Assembly (NCBI GenBank): GCA_037176705.1
Contig: CM073887.1
Coordinates: 23,315,501 to 23,379,500 of the forward strand
Reading direction: 5' to 3'
DNA from: Molossus alvarezi
Taxonomy: Eukaryota > Chordata > Mammalia > Chiroptera > Molossidae
DNA: 64,000 bases
In this document: piece after piece, positions 37,540 through 48,619 of the stretch
How positions within the stretch are numbered: the stretch's first letter is position 1
Layout of the letters: every line of letters begins with the position of its first letter
The notes under the pieces: generated by a model
Seen by the model: only the letters and a program-made list of their open reading frames with translations
The model's database searches: none
Told to the model about the DNA's origin: nothing
Translations under genes and position numbers: made by a program

Positions 37540-38640
37540 AGAGGAAGGGCCCCAAAGATCATGTTGTTCTCCTTATTAGGCATGGGACACATTACACCAC
37601 TGCCTCAACTAGTCAATCACTTAATTTTACTCTGCAATTTCCTCTATTTATTTGAGATCAATAAGCATGTTCCTAAGCATGTAGTCTTGGACAAGTCTTG
37701 TGACACTCTCAGATACCTTTATCTAGTGACCTTTTAAAAAAATGTTTTAAGAACCTGTTATTTTCATGATAGAGTCTGGAAGAGGGAGAAGGAAGAACTA
37801 GAAGCTTTTGTGATGCTATAGTTTGGTTGCTGGGGAGCTTTAAAAATATATACGTGTTAGTATGTAAGAGTTTATTATTATTACTTAAGCCCTGGCTTCT
37901 GGGACAGCATTAACTAGGCGGTGAATTCTGGAAGAATAACTTTTGGATTTGTGTAGTTAAGTTGGGTCCATGCTACTTCTTTTCACGTGTTGGCATTGGC
38001 CTGTGTTTGAGTGATATTCTTAAGGCTGTGCTACTCCCCATCCTCTCTTCTCAGCCTTTTGCATATTTGACTTTAGCATGACCTGTGCTTTCCACTGGAC
38101 AGCTGGGACACCTGTGTCAAGACCTGCAATGTCACCCCACCCAGTGTCACAGATGCCTGAGTGAGCACTGAGGCCACGGTCATATCATGCACGGTGTATG
38201 TATCGTAGCAGAAGGGTGTGGTGAGTGTGAGGGCTCAGGTCAAGGGTACTGCTCTGTATGAGAGACTAGAACGACCCAGTAAAGATACCTGCTGTCTCTG
38301 TGGCATTTGACAATATAATGTTCGTATTTCCATTTTGTCCTTGAGAAATAGAATGAAGAATAAGATCATTAATCTTATTTCTTGAAATTCTACAGCCTAC
38401 CTTTATTCAGATTCCTCAATGTTAATAGACCAGATGCATTTTGTTTTACTTGGTTGGTGTGGCCTGTGAAAGTCTGAAGTTACGGCAACTGGGATTGAAG
38501 GGTCCTTATTAATGGGTAGGTGGGAAGAAACCCGCACAAGCCAAGAAACCCAAGGGACAAGGAAGCACCTAACAGAGAGCTACAGTGCTAAAGGCATTGG
38601 CTTGTTCATTCATTATTTTCTTGTTTTGTTTATTGTCTAG
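37540..38640. other. Unclassified intergenic sequence
   Basis: Nothing recognised. Confidence 0.45.
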
Positions 38641-38644
38641 GAAA

Positions 38645-38740
38645 CATGTATTGTACACCGTTGAGTTGGATAAGCTCTGTGGGTGCCTGGCTCATAGAGT
38701 AGGTGCACCTCCAATGTTAGTGGAATGAGTAAATAAGAGA
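38645..38740 (+). repeat. MIR/L2 3'-end fragment
   Basis: Contains 'gggtgcctggctcatagagt' followed by 'aggtgcacctccaatgttag...gaatgagtaaat', a diverged 'tgcctggcacatagtaggtgctcaataaatg' terminus. Confidence 0.55.
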
Positions 38741-38744
38741 ATGA

Positions 38745-39535
38745 TTTGTAGAAGGAGCTCCTTGTGAATGGCTCCGATCTGCAACATGTGTCGTAGACTT
38801 CCTGCCTGGTCACTTCTGTAATGAATGTGCTTACCGATTTCTCCAGCTACTTTTCCTTCTTGGATATCTGTAGGAGTGGACATCATTTCTGTCTTACTTT
38901 TACATCCTCTCCACGTAAGTCTTGGGCTTTTCAATTGTGACATTCATATTTATAAATCAATTTTTAAAGCTTTTCATCAATTAGGAAACATTGGGCCTAA
39001 CTTCAATATTGTTCATAAGTGAATTATACCCCATTTTCCTATTTGTGTCTTAATTTTCTATGTACTTTCCTTTTGTTTTTGGCCTACTTTCTGTCCTTTC
39101 TCCATTTCCCCCCAGCTGCTATTTTCTTGTTCATACGTAGATCAGGATTAAGAATGAGAGCTAGTGGAAAACTATTGTAGAGAAGAATTGTGATAAGGAT
39201 GTCTATGTTTACTAAGGGCATTTTTTCTTTTTATTAATTCTAATTTATGCTGTGCATTTTGCCGAGGTGAAAAAGGAGAAGAACTGGAATCGGCTGTGAT
39301 ATCATTAGGGTTCCGGTCAGTCTCTTGGTCCTGGTCTCTCTCCTGCATGCCCTGTTGAGAGCCTGGCATACAGGAGGCCCTTGATGAATGTTTATTTAAT
39401 GACTGGAAAGGAAACAGAGAGGCTTTTAAAAATGCAAATTAGTTCAATAAAAAGACTGAAATGGGAATGGAGGAAAAGGTTGAAATGGCAACAAGATTCT
39501 CTGTGGATCTTGTTTCTCATGTCTGCCTTCCCTAT
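38745..39535. other. Unclassified intergenic sequence
   Basis: Includes an L2/MIR-like bit at about 39355-39400 ('gcctggcatacaggaggccc ttgatgaatg'). Otherwise nothing recognised. Confidence 0.4.
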
Positions 39536-39539
39536 TAGC

Positions 39540-39890
39540 ATGGAAAATTAAAAACTGACTGCATTTAATTGTAAACTTATTCATCGATATGCAATTTATT
39601 TATTTTTTCTGAAAAATCAGTGTTGTTCGCGTCCTGGTCAAATTGATTTATTCAATTAATTTTCAAATCTTTGGCACATTTTATCTGCTAAGCTGGTTCT
39701 ATACCTCCGAATGGTTTGAATATATTATACCACTAAAAACTACGGGAGAGTTCGTAGTAAAGCTTAATGTAACAAAAATCTCAATTTATGGAGCCCAAGT
39801 TCCTGGGCTGTAGGCTTTATGAAACGAAAGTGACTGTTCCAATCCGCAGTGTGTAATGTGCCTTCCGCTCGGGGTGACAGCAGAGGCATC
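39540..39890. promoter_or_regulatory. Candidate conserved non-coding block
   Basis: AT-rich and non-repetitive, with homeodomain/POU-like words (TTTAATTG, ATATGCAAT, TCAATTAATTTT) yet retaining several CpGs (atcgat, ttcgcgtc, ctacggga, ttcgtag), a combination often seen in conserved enhancers. Inference only. Confidence 0.28.
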
Positions 39891-39894
39891 CCGT

Positions 39895-41920
39895 TTGTGT
39901 CTCAGGCATTTCCCTTCAGCAAATTGTCCCCTGAACACCCTCCTTTCCATGCATTGCTGGTATTTCTGTCTGGAGCATGCGTAGTTGCCTGTCCTCCTTG
40001 GCTTCTTTGACCCTCACACTGTCAGATGGGTGCGGTCAGCCTGAGATTTCTTTCTCACCTCAAATTTCCCAGGTACCTCCCCCTGACTCAGTTTCTAAGA
40101 ACTGCTCAGGTTTCTCTCTGGAAATGAGTCTTTCTCTTCCGAGCCCCTTTTTCTCCTTTTCTGTGTTAGGCGTTTGTTGGTGTATTTCCTCCTCTGTCAG
40201 CACTTGCTACCCGGTGGAAATGTCAACATCTGTAAGTTTCTTCTTAACTCCCACATCTCCTGAGAATAGCGAGCCAATTTCCATGTTTATAGAAATAGTA
40301 TTTTTAATGAGAGTGCCCTTGACTCTGACTTGTCCTATAAAAACAAAATTTTGTGCGATTTTCTCTCATTTTTGTGCCAGGTCTTGAACCCAATATTTTT
40401 ATAGTTGAAAGCGATGTTTTCTCCCTTTCTTCCCCTCTAACTTGTACTGACAGTTTTACTTGGATCTTCATGTTTACTTTAGTGTGAAAACTGGCATAAC
40501 AAATACAATCAATTGGCTAAGAGATTGCTTCTAGTGCTGATGGACTTTTATCTATAAAATCAATGAGTTAACTTCAGCTTGCAGGTCCTAATTTAAAAAT
40601 TAACTCTTATTGCTCAGAAGCCTGGAATTCGCCTATTGGATGGCAGTAGTTATTTATAAATAACTTGATGATGAAAGGACTAGGGGACAGAGGTGGAAAA
40701 GCACCGCTGGCTTGTGATAGGAAGACTCTTATGGATGGAAACTTATACGCAGCTTCTTCTAGGAGCAGTCATTGATCCACATCTCAGACGGATTTTTGCT
40801 GAACGTCCCAGTGAAGTTTGAGTAACCCTTCCTTTTACTTGCCTTGCAAAACCCAGGAAAGGGGACTTTCGTAGGAATTTAATGCAAGCTTCTCTTCATC
40901 TCCCACTGATGTGGGTGAGGTTTCAGATTGCTTCACAGACACTGATTTCTAGCTCTCAGGAAAGAGCCAGTGTGTCTTCATTTCCTCCGCATCTAACTCT
41001 CAAATGTTTTCACAAAATTGTATGCAGTTGAGAATGGATATCTACGTTGACTGTAGAAAAAGAAGATAAGTCCACAATACTCTGCATCAAGTTCCAATGG
41101 GAACACTGGTCTCGGGCACCTGCAGCTGACCTGGCAGCCCTGGCGCGTCCTGACCACTCTGCTTCCCAGAAGAAATCGTGGCCAGACTCTGGTTGGCCTG
41201 AATTTGAGGCAAGGTCAGCTCAGAGGACAAAAGATGAGTACACTGCACACCATTTTCTGTTCCCACAGTGACATTTCCCTCAGGGAAGCCACACTGCCCC
41301 TCTTCCAACGCTGCCGTTTTCCCTGAGGGCTCCTCAGTGGGAGTGTCCCTTGTCACAACACCAATGAATGTTGGTGCTACACACCAATGAGTACCAAATG
41401 CTGAGCCCTGACTCAATAGCTGTCACCCAACTCTAGATCCCCATGAGTGACTGTATGGTGTTCCTTTCCTCAGATTTAAACTGTGCGTCTTTCTCCCCCT
41501 TGGCGCCACAAGCCTTTAATGGACGTTCACTGCTAATTCAATAACCTAGTCTCTCCAGTGGAAACGGACTAATATATTTATCTGAAAGTTGCATTCTTAC
41601 AGGGAACTAGTCCCTTTGGATTTCATGTGAGAATGACTTACTGTGCACAAAGCCAGAGACATCCTTGGGAGAGAAGGGGCAGTAAATAGGACCCCTGGGG
41701 GGGCCCCCCTTGCCAGCAGACTCGAGGTTCTGAGGTGGCTTGAGGTTGAGCAAACAGGAACACAGGGCTTGCTCCAGCTAGAGTCAGAAGGGCCAGTAGG
41801 TTGGAGTATTTTAGATAAGAGTCTGTGTTGGCAACATCGCATCTCTGTAGAGAGAGATTACACAGTGTTTCTTTTGATGAAGACTCTGACGTGATTTATG
41901 ACAATTCGGAGAGATATTCA
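39895..41920. other. Unclassified intergenic sequence
   Basis: No recognised repeat termini or exons. A 136-codon open frame at 39977-40387 has no recognisable domain. Confidence 0.4.
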
Positions 41921-41938
41921 TCTGGAATGGTGTTCTTT

Positions 41939-42010
41939 TTTTTTTTTTTTTTTTTTTTTACTTATTTTATTCCTTTGTTATTTCTTTTTTTTTTTTTTAA
42001 TGAAATTTTA
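41939..42010 (-). repeat. Double A-tail of the young L1
   Basis: On the minus strand the 3' UTR ends in an A-run (about 41986-41999 as T), then GAAATAACAAAGGAATAAA and AATAAGT, then a second A-run of about 21 (41939-41959 as T). The spacer contains AATAAA just before the final tail. Confidence 0.8.
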
Positions 42011-42250
42011 TTTATTTTTTTGTTACAGACATTTTACCTTTTTACCCCATTGGCACCCCCCACCCCACCCCACCTCCACCCTGTCCCCGGCTTAGTTGTC
42101 CATGTCCATTGGTCATGCATACATGCATATAAGTTCTGTGGTTTATCTCTTCCCACCCCCCCACCCCCCATCCCCTCTTCTGAGGGATGTCAGTCTGTGC
42201 CCTACTTCCATGTGTCTCGGTCTACTGTATTCCTCAGACTGTTATGTTCA

Positions 42251-43749
42251 TTATATTCCGTATATAAGTGAGATCATGTGGTATTTGTCTTTTTCTGCTT
42301 GGCTTCTTTCACTTAGGATAATACTTTCCAGGTCCCTCCATGTCGTCTCAAAGGATAAGAGATCTTTCTTTCTTACCGCTGCATAGTACTCCATTGTGTA
42401 TATGTACCACAGCTTTTTTATCCATTCGTCTACTGGTGGACACTTGGGCTGTTTCCAGATCTTAGCTATTGTAAATAGTGCTGCTATGAACATGGGGGTA
42501 CATATATTCTTCCTGATTGGTGTTTCAGGCTTCTTAGGGTATATTCCCAGCAGTGGGATCACCGGGTCAAATGGAAGGTCAATTTTTAATTTCTTGAGGT
42601 AGCACCATATTGTTTTCCATAGCGGCTGCACCAGTCTGCATTCCCACCAGCAGTGTACTAGAGTCCCCTTTTCTCCACACCCTCGCCAACACTTGTTGTT
42701 TGATGATTTGTTGATGGCGGCCATTCTGACAGGTGTGAGGTGATACCTCATTGTTGTTTTAATTTGCATCTCTCTGATGATTAGTGATGTTGAGCATTTC
42801 TTCATATGTCTCTTGGCCATTTGTATGTCCTGTTTGGAGAGGTGTCTATTCAGCTCCTCTGCCCATTTTTTAATTGGGTTCTTTGTCTTCCTTTTGTAGA
42901 GTTGTATGAGCACTCTATATATACTGGAAATTAACCCCTTATCTGATACATCATTGGCAATGATGTTCTCCCATACAGTGGGTTGCCTTTCCATTTTGAT
43001 GATTGTTTCTTTTGCTGTGCAGAAGCTTTTTAGTTTGATGTAGTCCCATGTATTCATTTTCTCCTTTATTTCTGTTGCCTTAGGTGATGTATCAGTGAAA
43101 ATTCTGCTCCGTATGATGTCCGAAATTTTGTTGCCTACATTTTCTTCTAGAATTTTTATGGATTCACGGGTCACATTTAAGTCTTTTATCCATTTTGAGT
43201 TTATTTTGGTGTATGGTGTAAGTTGATGGTCTAGTTTCATTTTTTTGCATGTAGCTGTCCAATTTTCCCAACACCATTTATTAAAGAGGCTGTCTTTACT
43301 CCACTGTATGCTCTTGCCACCTTTGTCAAATATTAATTGAGCGTATTGCCTTGGGTCCATTTCTGGGTTTTCAGTTCTGTTCCACTGGTCTATATGCCGG
43401 TTCTTGTGCCAGTACCAGGCTGTTTTGGTTACAGTCGCTTTGTAGTATAACCTGATATCTGGTATTGTGATCCCACCTACTTTGTTCTTCTTTTTCAAGA
43501 TTGCTGTGGCTATTCGGGGTCTTTTTTGGTTCCATATGAACTTTTGAAGTATTTGTTCTAGTTCTATGAAATATGTCGTTGGTATTTTGATGGGGATTGC
43601 ATTGAATCTATAGATTGCTTTGGGCAGTATGGACATTTTAATGATGTTAATTCTTCCAATCCATGAACAGGGTATGTGCTTCCACTTTTTTATATCTTCC
43701 TCTATTTCTTTTTTCAATGACCTGTAGTTTTCTGCAAATAGGTCCTTTA
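42251..43749 (-). pseudogene. L1 ORF2p C-terminal fragment (open, 5'-truncated)
   Basis: The open frame runs from the truncation point ([18 protein letters not shown]...) to a stop after ISLIYGI, with no frameshift. Before truncation the protein would be the L1 endonuclease/reverse transcriptase; only the region after the RT core remains. Landmarks: [20 protein letters not shown] near the start; [15 protein letters not shown]; the cysteine-histidine motif C-x3-C-x7-H-x4-C at residues 343, 347, 355 and 360 counted from the TTG at 43717; and [10 protein letters not shown] near the end. No ATG at the N-terminus, so no functional product is expected. Compared with human ORF2p (1,275 residues) about 39 percent remains. 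Confidence 0.95.
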
Positions 43750-43987
43750 CTGGAATGGTGTTCTTTGCAGATTAATGATGATGGCAAAAAATAGTGTGCC
43801 CACATCTTTTGAGAATTAAAGCTTGTTTGGAAAATATTTGTCATAAATTGTTAGACAGGAGTTCACAAAATTATTCATTCAGATATCCCCCCACACACAC
43901 CTTTTAAAGACAAAAACAAACCAACACACATAAAAACAACACACACACATTAAGAAAAGAAAAGAAAAAAGATCAGAAGGCAATGCA

Positions 43988-44236
43988 CTGATGAACAAGA
44001 GATCCAGAGACATGGAAGTAGGGAACAGACTGACAAACCTTAAAGAGAAGGGGGAGGGGAGCAGGAAAACTTAAACCAAAGAACTGATATGCATATACAC
44101 TTAACCAATGGACACAGACCACAGAGTGGTGAAGGTGGGGGTGAGGTGGGGAGGAAGCAGGGGGGAGGGTGTCAATAGGGAAAAACAGGAGGGACATCTG
44201 TAATACTTTCAACAATAAAGATAAGTTTAAAAAAAT
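43988..44236 (+). mobile_element. Short L1 3' UTR insertion
   Basis: Shares 'gacatggaagtagggaacag' with the young L1's 3' UTR but ends in AACAATAAAGATAAG, a different 3' subfamily. Flanked by AAGGCAATGCA (43977-43987) and AAGGAAATGCA (44237-44247), one mismatch, so a severely truncated but genuine L1 insertion of about 250 bases. Confidence 0.88.
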
Positions 44237-44441
44237 AAGGAAATGCATTAAATGTTCATAGTGCTCATCTAAAATTGCAGCATCCTATTCCCTTTTTTGT
44301 ATTAATATGTATATTCTAAATTTTCTATAAAGTGCATACAATAAAATTATTAAAAAGTAAACATCACTGTTTATCTGCATCTGATTTTGAGGTAATTAAT
44401 TTAAAAAACAAAAGCCTTCCCAGAACTCCAGGCACCAAATC

Positions 44442-44487
44442 GGGGATGGGAGGCGGGAGTCGGGAGTCGGGGCGGGGGTGGGGGGGG
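44442..44487 (+). repeat. G-rich tract, potential G-quadruplex
   Basis: At least six runs of three or more G separated by 1-4 bases, including GGGAGTC repeats and a terminal G8. Confidence 0.8.
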
Positions 44488-44489
44488 TA

Positions 44490-46078
44490 GCCCCTCTCCA
44501 TGGGCCCCAGGCTGCAGAACGGCCGTGACAGCGAACCCTGGTTCAGAACAAACCAGAGAGAGAGAGGCTTTTGTCTGAATTGTCAGCCCTAGCCTTGAGA
44601 TACAGCACGGGTAGTTTTAACAACCAAATCACATCTTGGGAACAATGTTGCGAAGATAGAAAAGGAGCATTATGTTTTTATCTCACAGATGTCCTGAATA
44701 CAGTACACTTGGTTCCAGTTCCATCGAGATAGCTCATCACGGATCACAGCGCAGCCTCCCTGGAAGGGCGCTGATCCCAGGTTCAGCCTGGTTTTCCTCC
44801 ACTCTGGGTGAGAAGCTCTGCATTGTCATTCGCACAGACCCATTACTGTTACCTGTCACTTTAAAACGTTCTTGGTTTTGATGGATTTCTTAGTACTGGT
44901 ACTAGAAGTTCTGGCCTAGAACATGTAGGTAGGACAGGTGAACGTTAGCAAGCACCTCCTCTAGTGAAACACAGCATGATGTCACCTACCATCTGCCACA
45001 GCATATGCTTAAAAGACATGGCTTAGAAACTAGTAGTCATTAAAGCTCAGGTTTCCTGGGCTTGCACGATCTCTAGTACAAAACCTTAGCTATATTTTCA
45101 AAGGCAGCAGGAACCAAAACAATAATGAGCTTCCGGAGTCTCTGGTACTGGGAAAGCACGTTTACTACGAGGTCTGGGTAACCTGGAAGCTGGCACACAG
45201 CTGTTGAGAAAGCAAGGACCTGCTCTCCCTTCTCCCTGGTGGGAGCAGATCCATGAGTATCTAAGTTAAAGGCCCCAAGGAAGGTCAGCAATCTTAGATT
45301 GACCCTGGAGTTTGTAGGGCTGGGCCCTGTTTGGTTTGGGCCTTTGCCTTAAGGGGAGCCAAAAGAAGAAGGCCAGAGACAGAACCACACCACTCCCGAG
45401 AGGAAAGCTGTATGTGAATAGGCATCAGACAGCAGACAAGAAGACAAGAGCAGTCTCCACGGAGTTCACTGTTGTCAGGATCGTGAGTCAGCTTCTCTAA
45501 TGCTTGGTGTCTCCTGGGCCCCGGGGAGACCTGGCAGAGGGGCAGGGAAAAGACAGAGGAGGAAGAGCAGAAGAAAGGAGGAGGTGGCTTCATATGCTGC
45601 CCCAACTAGACTGGGAATTGTACCCCATGGCTGTGTTGTTCACAACCCCCAGCATGGTGATCAGTCAGTGAAAGAACAGGTAGGGTGATGAGAGAGAGAG
45701 ACAGAGTGGTCCCCACCCCCCCCAACATGAACATACTGAGCGGCAGAGACATGACACCTTCAATTGACCCAGAAACCCTTTAATTCTAATATGCTTCTGA
45801 ATCTTCCAAAAGAATCCACATTTCTGCACTAGTCTTCAAAACTGTCTTTAAAGCCAGCAAGTTTTTGGTGGGTGAGTGATGTTGTAAACAACACTGTCCT
45901 GGACCTAACTGGGAGAGGATCGTACATACTGAAAGTGGCCACATGAATCTATGGCAGTGGCACAATGTGTTGCCCCTATCCTATTTTATGTCTTCAAAAT
46001 CTGTTTAGAATCTGACCACATTGTATCATCTACATGGCTAGCACCTTGGTCCAACGGTGGTAGCCCTCCGCTCCTTAC
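44490..46078. other. Unclassified intergenic sequence
   Basis: Moderately GC-rich, no gene or named repeat identified. Confidence 0.4.
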
Positions 46079-46079
46079 T

Positions 46080-46722
46080 GCGTCCATGCCATAGCTTTCT
46101 GATGGGTCTCTCTGCTTCTCCTTTTGCCCTCACCAGCCGCCCCCACCTCCAGCAGGTATCCTCAACAAAGCAGCCAGTGTGATGCTTTGAAAACTTCGGT
46201 CATATCATGCCGCTACTCTGCTCCATACTTCTTATCTCCATGGTTCTCACTGGGGGAAAACCAGCATCATTGCAGAGTATGGCCTCCACTACTTCTATGA
46301 CCTCATTCAAGGCTCCCCTCATTCACTCTGCTCCAGTCACAGGCTTCTTTGCACTTACAATTTTCTCTGCTTGGAAGACTTTTCTCTTGGATATTGGCAT
46401 CCATCAAATCTTCACTTAAATGTCTCCTCTCAGTGAAGGCTACCCTAATTCTACTTAGATTTGCATCCCCACACCACCTTTCCCACTGTATTTGGTCACT
46501 ATAGCACTTAGTAATTATCATCTTTAAAATATATGATGGATTGATTTTCCTTACTGCCTGTCCGTCCCCCTCCCCCCTCCCCTTCCACCACACACACCAC
46601 AGGAATAGAAGCTTCATCAAGGCAGGGGTTTTAAATCTATTTGTTCACAACTGTATTCTCAGTACCTAGAATGGAGTTTCACACATCAGAGGTGCTCAAA
46701 AATATCTGTGAATTGAAGGCGT
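46080..46722 (+). repeat. Long L2 LINE 3' segment
   Basis: Near-complete L2 3' order: 'gccagtgtgatgctttgaaa', 'tgtctcctctcagtgaaggc', 'cactatagcacttagtaatt', 'cttcatcaaggcaggggttt', 'ttcacaactgtattctcagt', ending 'gaggtgctcaaaaatatctg'. Confidence 0.85.
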
Positions 46723-46724
46723 TG

Positions 46725-47970
46725 AATTTTTCTAGAAGTCTTGTGGGCAGTTTTCTTGTATACAGTTTTATATATTTGAAAGGTCATGTCTGAATGGAAC
46801 AAGAAAAACATTTGTAACATCTTACACCTCATCTGGAGGCTGCTCTGAAATGGGTTGGAAGTGACAGCCAGATGCCCTGTGCATAGAGAGCATCACCGAA
46901 AGAGCCCACCGGATCCTCTGTTCCTTTTCAAATGAAGCTGTAGCTCACTGGCTGCAGAAAGTGTATGTGTCTTACTTTAATCTAGGTTGTGTCTGGTGCA
47001 TGGAAAATGCCATGTTTTTCTCATGTTTCTTTCTTACAAACCACTTTTGATGACTTTAAATGGTTTTTCAAATAAAATAAAGAAATAGAAGAGGTAGATT
47101 TGATGCCGGATATCTCTGAGCCCATCTGTATACTTGCTTATTTTTCAGGAGGTTTGTTTCATTAGAAATCTGGACATAAATGATAAAGGCTCACTGGATT
47201 GTTTTTGGTGGTGTAGGTGAAATAGCTGGGGTGGGACAATAACTTTAGAAGCCTTTCAATGATATTACCTAATACTTTTGTTGATCTTGTTGATCTATAT
47301 TAGTCCTATTGGCTAAAATGTCATAATTATTAACTTGACTTTCCTTTGTGAATTGATATTGTTACTGAAAATAACATCCCTGAAGACAGAGCAAGGTAAT
47401 ATTCATTTTTTTAAGAAGCTATGTTATTATGTTTACTTTGCTGTTAAGTGTATTTCTTATTTAGCCTAGAAGTGCTGTAGTGTGGCAAAATAGTGTCTCT
47501 CACATAATGATTGGAATTTAAAACTGAAAACCACTAGGTATTTTTTCTTGTTTGCTTTGGTTTTGCTGGCTGGGTGATTTTGGGGGCTCTCTCTGTAAAC
47601 ATATACAAAACAAACAACAGTAAATGGATTACAGAGGTATAATTCCATTGAGAGTACTGGTATTAGAAACAGCTTTTAGCCTCAAGAGGCAACTCTTACA
47701 CGCTATTGGATCAGAATGGCAAGACAGAATTATAGCTCCATTGTATTCAAGGTTTGCTTGTTGTTAATTTTATGGAGGGCATAAAAGTTAATGTAAAGCA
47801 TCTATCACATCTTTGACCCCTTTAAGAAACCTTTATCCATGGCAGCTGATACCAGGTAGGAGGAAGAGGAGGCCTTGAAACTTCACAGGGCATTTCAAGA
47901 AAACAGGATGCCTTATCTCTTGAATATCTTGTTGACACTGAATCTGTGTGGTGGTTAGGGTGGGACACAT
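46725..47970. other. Unclassified intergenic sequence
   Basis: AT-rich; nothing recognised. Confidence 0.45.
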
Positions 47971-47974
47971 TTTA

Positions 47975-48615
47975 ATTTATTCAGTTAGCACATATTTATT
48001 GAGCTCATTCCATATGGCAGCGCTTGTTCTAGATGCTGGGGTTACAGCAGTGAACCAATCAGGCAAGAAACTCTCCTGCTCTGGTGGTGCTTGCTTCTAC
48101 TACAATGACACAAGTGGAATGTAAGATTTGTTGCAGGTGACAAGCCATTTCACACAAAATCAGTTAAGGAAAGATAGTTGAAGGGGGATAGGGCCTCAGG
48201 GCTGGGGCAGGGGTTGCTCTTTAAAACAGAATGGATAAGGAAGATCTCACTGATATCATGTATCTGAGTAGAGAGCTGAAGGAGGCAGGGGAACAAGGTC
48301 TGGTGCCGATCTCTGGGGAAGAGCCTTTCAGACAGGGAGAACAGTCAGTGCAAAGGTCCTGAGGCAGAAGGCTTAGCAGAGGGAGCAGCAATGCTAGTAT
48401 GGCCAAAGCCAAGTGGGCAAAGAAGGAGTGGTGGGGGTGAGGCCCCAGAAGATTCAGAGGGATGGATCCGACAAGGCTTTCTAGGTCATGGGAAGGCCTT
48501 GAGAGTTTCTGAGTAGAATGAGAAGCCATTGGAGGCAAGAGTCTAGACAGTTGCAATTAGGAGACTACTGTGAAAATCCAGGCAAGAGATTAGAGTTGTT
48601 TGGAGGTAGGTGGCA
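47975..48615 (-). repeat. Long L2 LINE 3' segment, minus strand
   Basis: Plus strand reads 'acatatttattgagctcatt', 'cttgttctagatgctggggt', 'tacagcagtgaaccaatcag', then 'agtgcaaaggtcctgaggca' and 'gccattggaggcaagagtct': reversed L2 3' end continuing upstream for over 600 bases. Confidence 0.85.
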
Positions 48616-48619
48616 GTTG

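Larger units (their letters stand above)
41939..43749 (-). mobile_element. Young 5'-truncated L1 (ORF2 C-terminus, 3' UTR, poly(A))
   Basis: Reverse-strand L1 bounded by a perfect 17-bp duplication, CTGGAATGGTGTTCTTT (41922-41938 and 43750-43766). It holds the last ~498 codons of ORF2, a G-rich 3' UTR and a double A-tail. Truncation removes ORF1, the endonuclease and most of the reverse transcriptase, so it is dead on arrival. The intact frame, clean duplication and long A-runs mark a recent insertion and suggest active or recently active L1 in this lineage. Confidence 0.96.

Noticed and set aside
44067..44248. Minus-strand frame antisense to the L1 3' UTR
   Set aside because: Shadow of repeat sequence.
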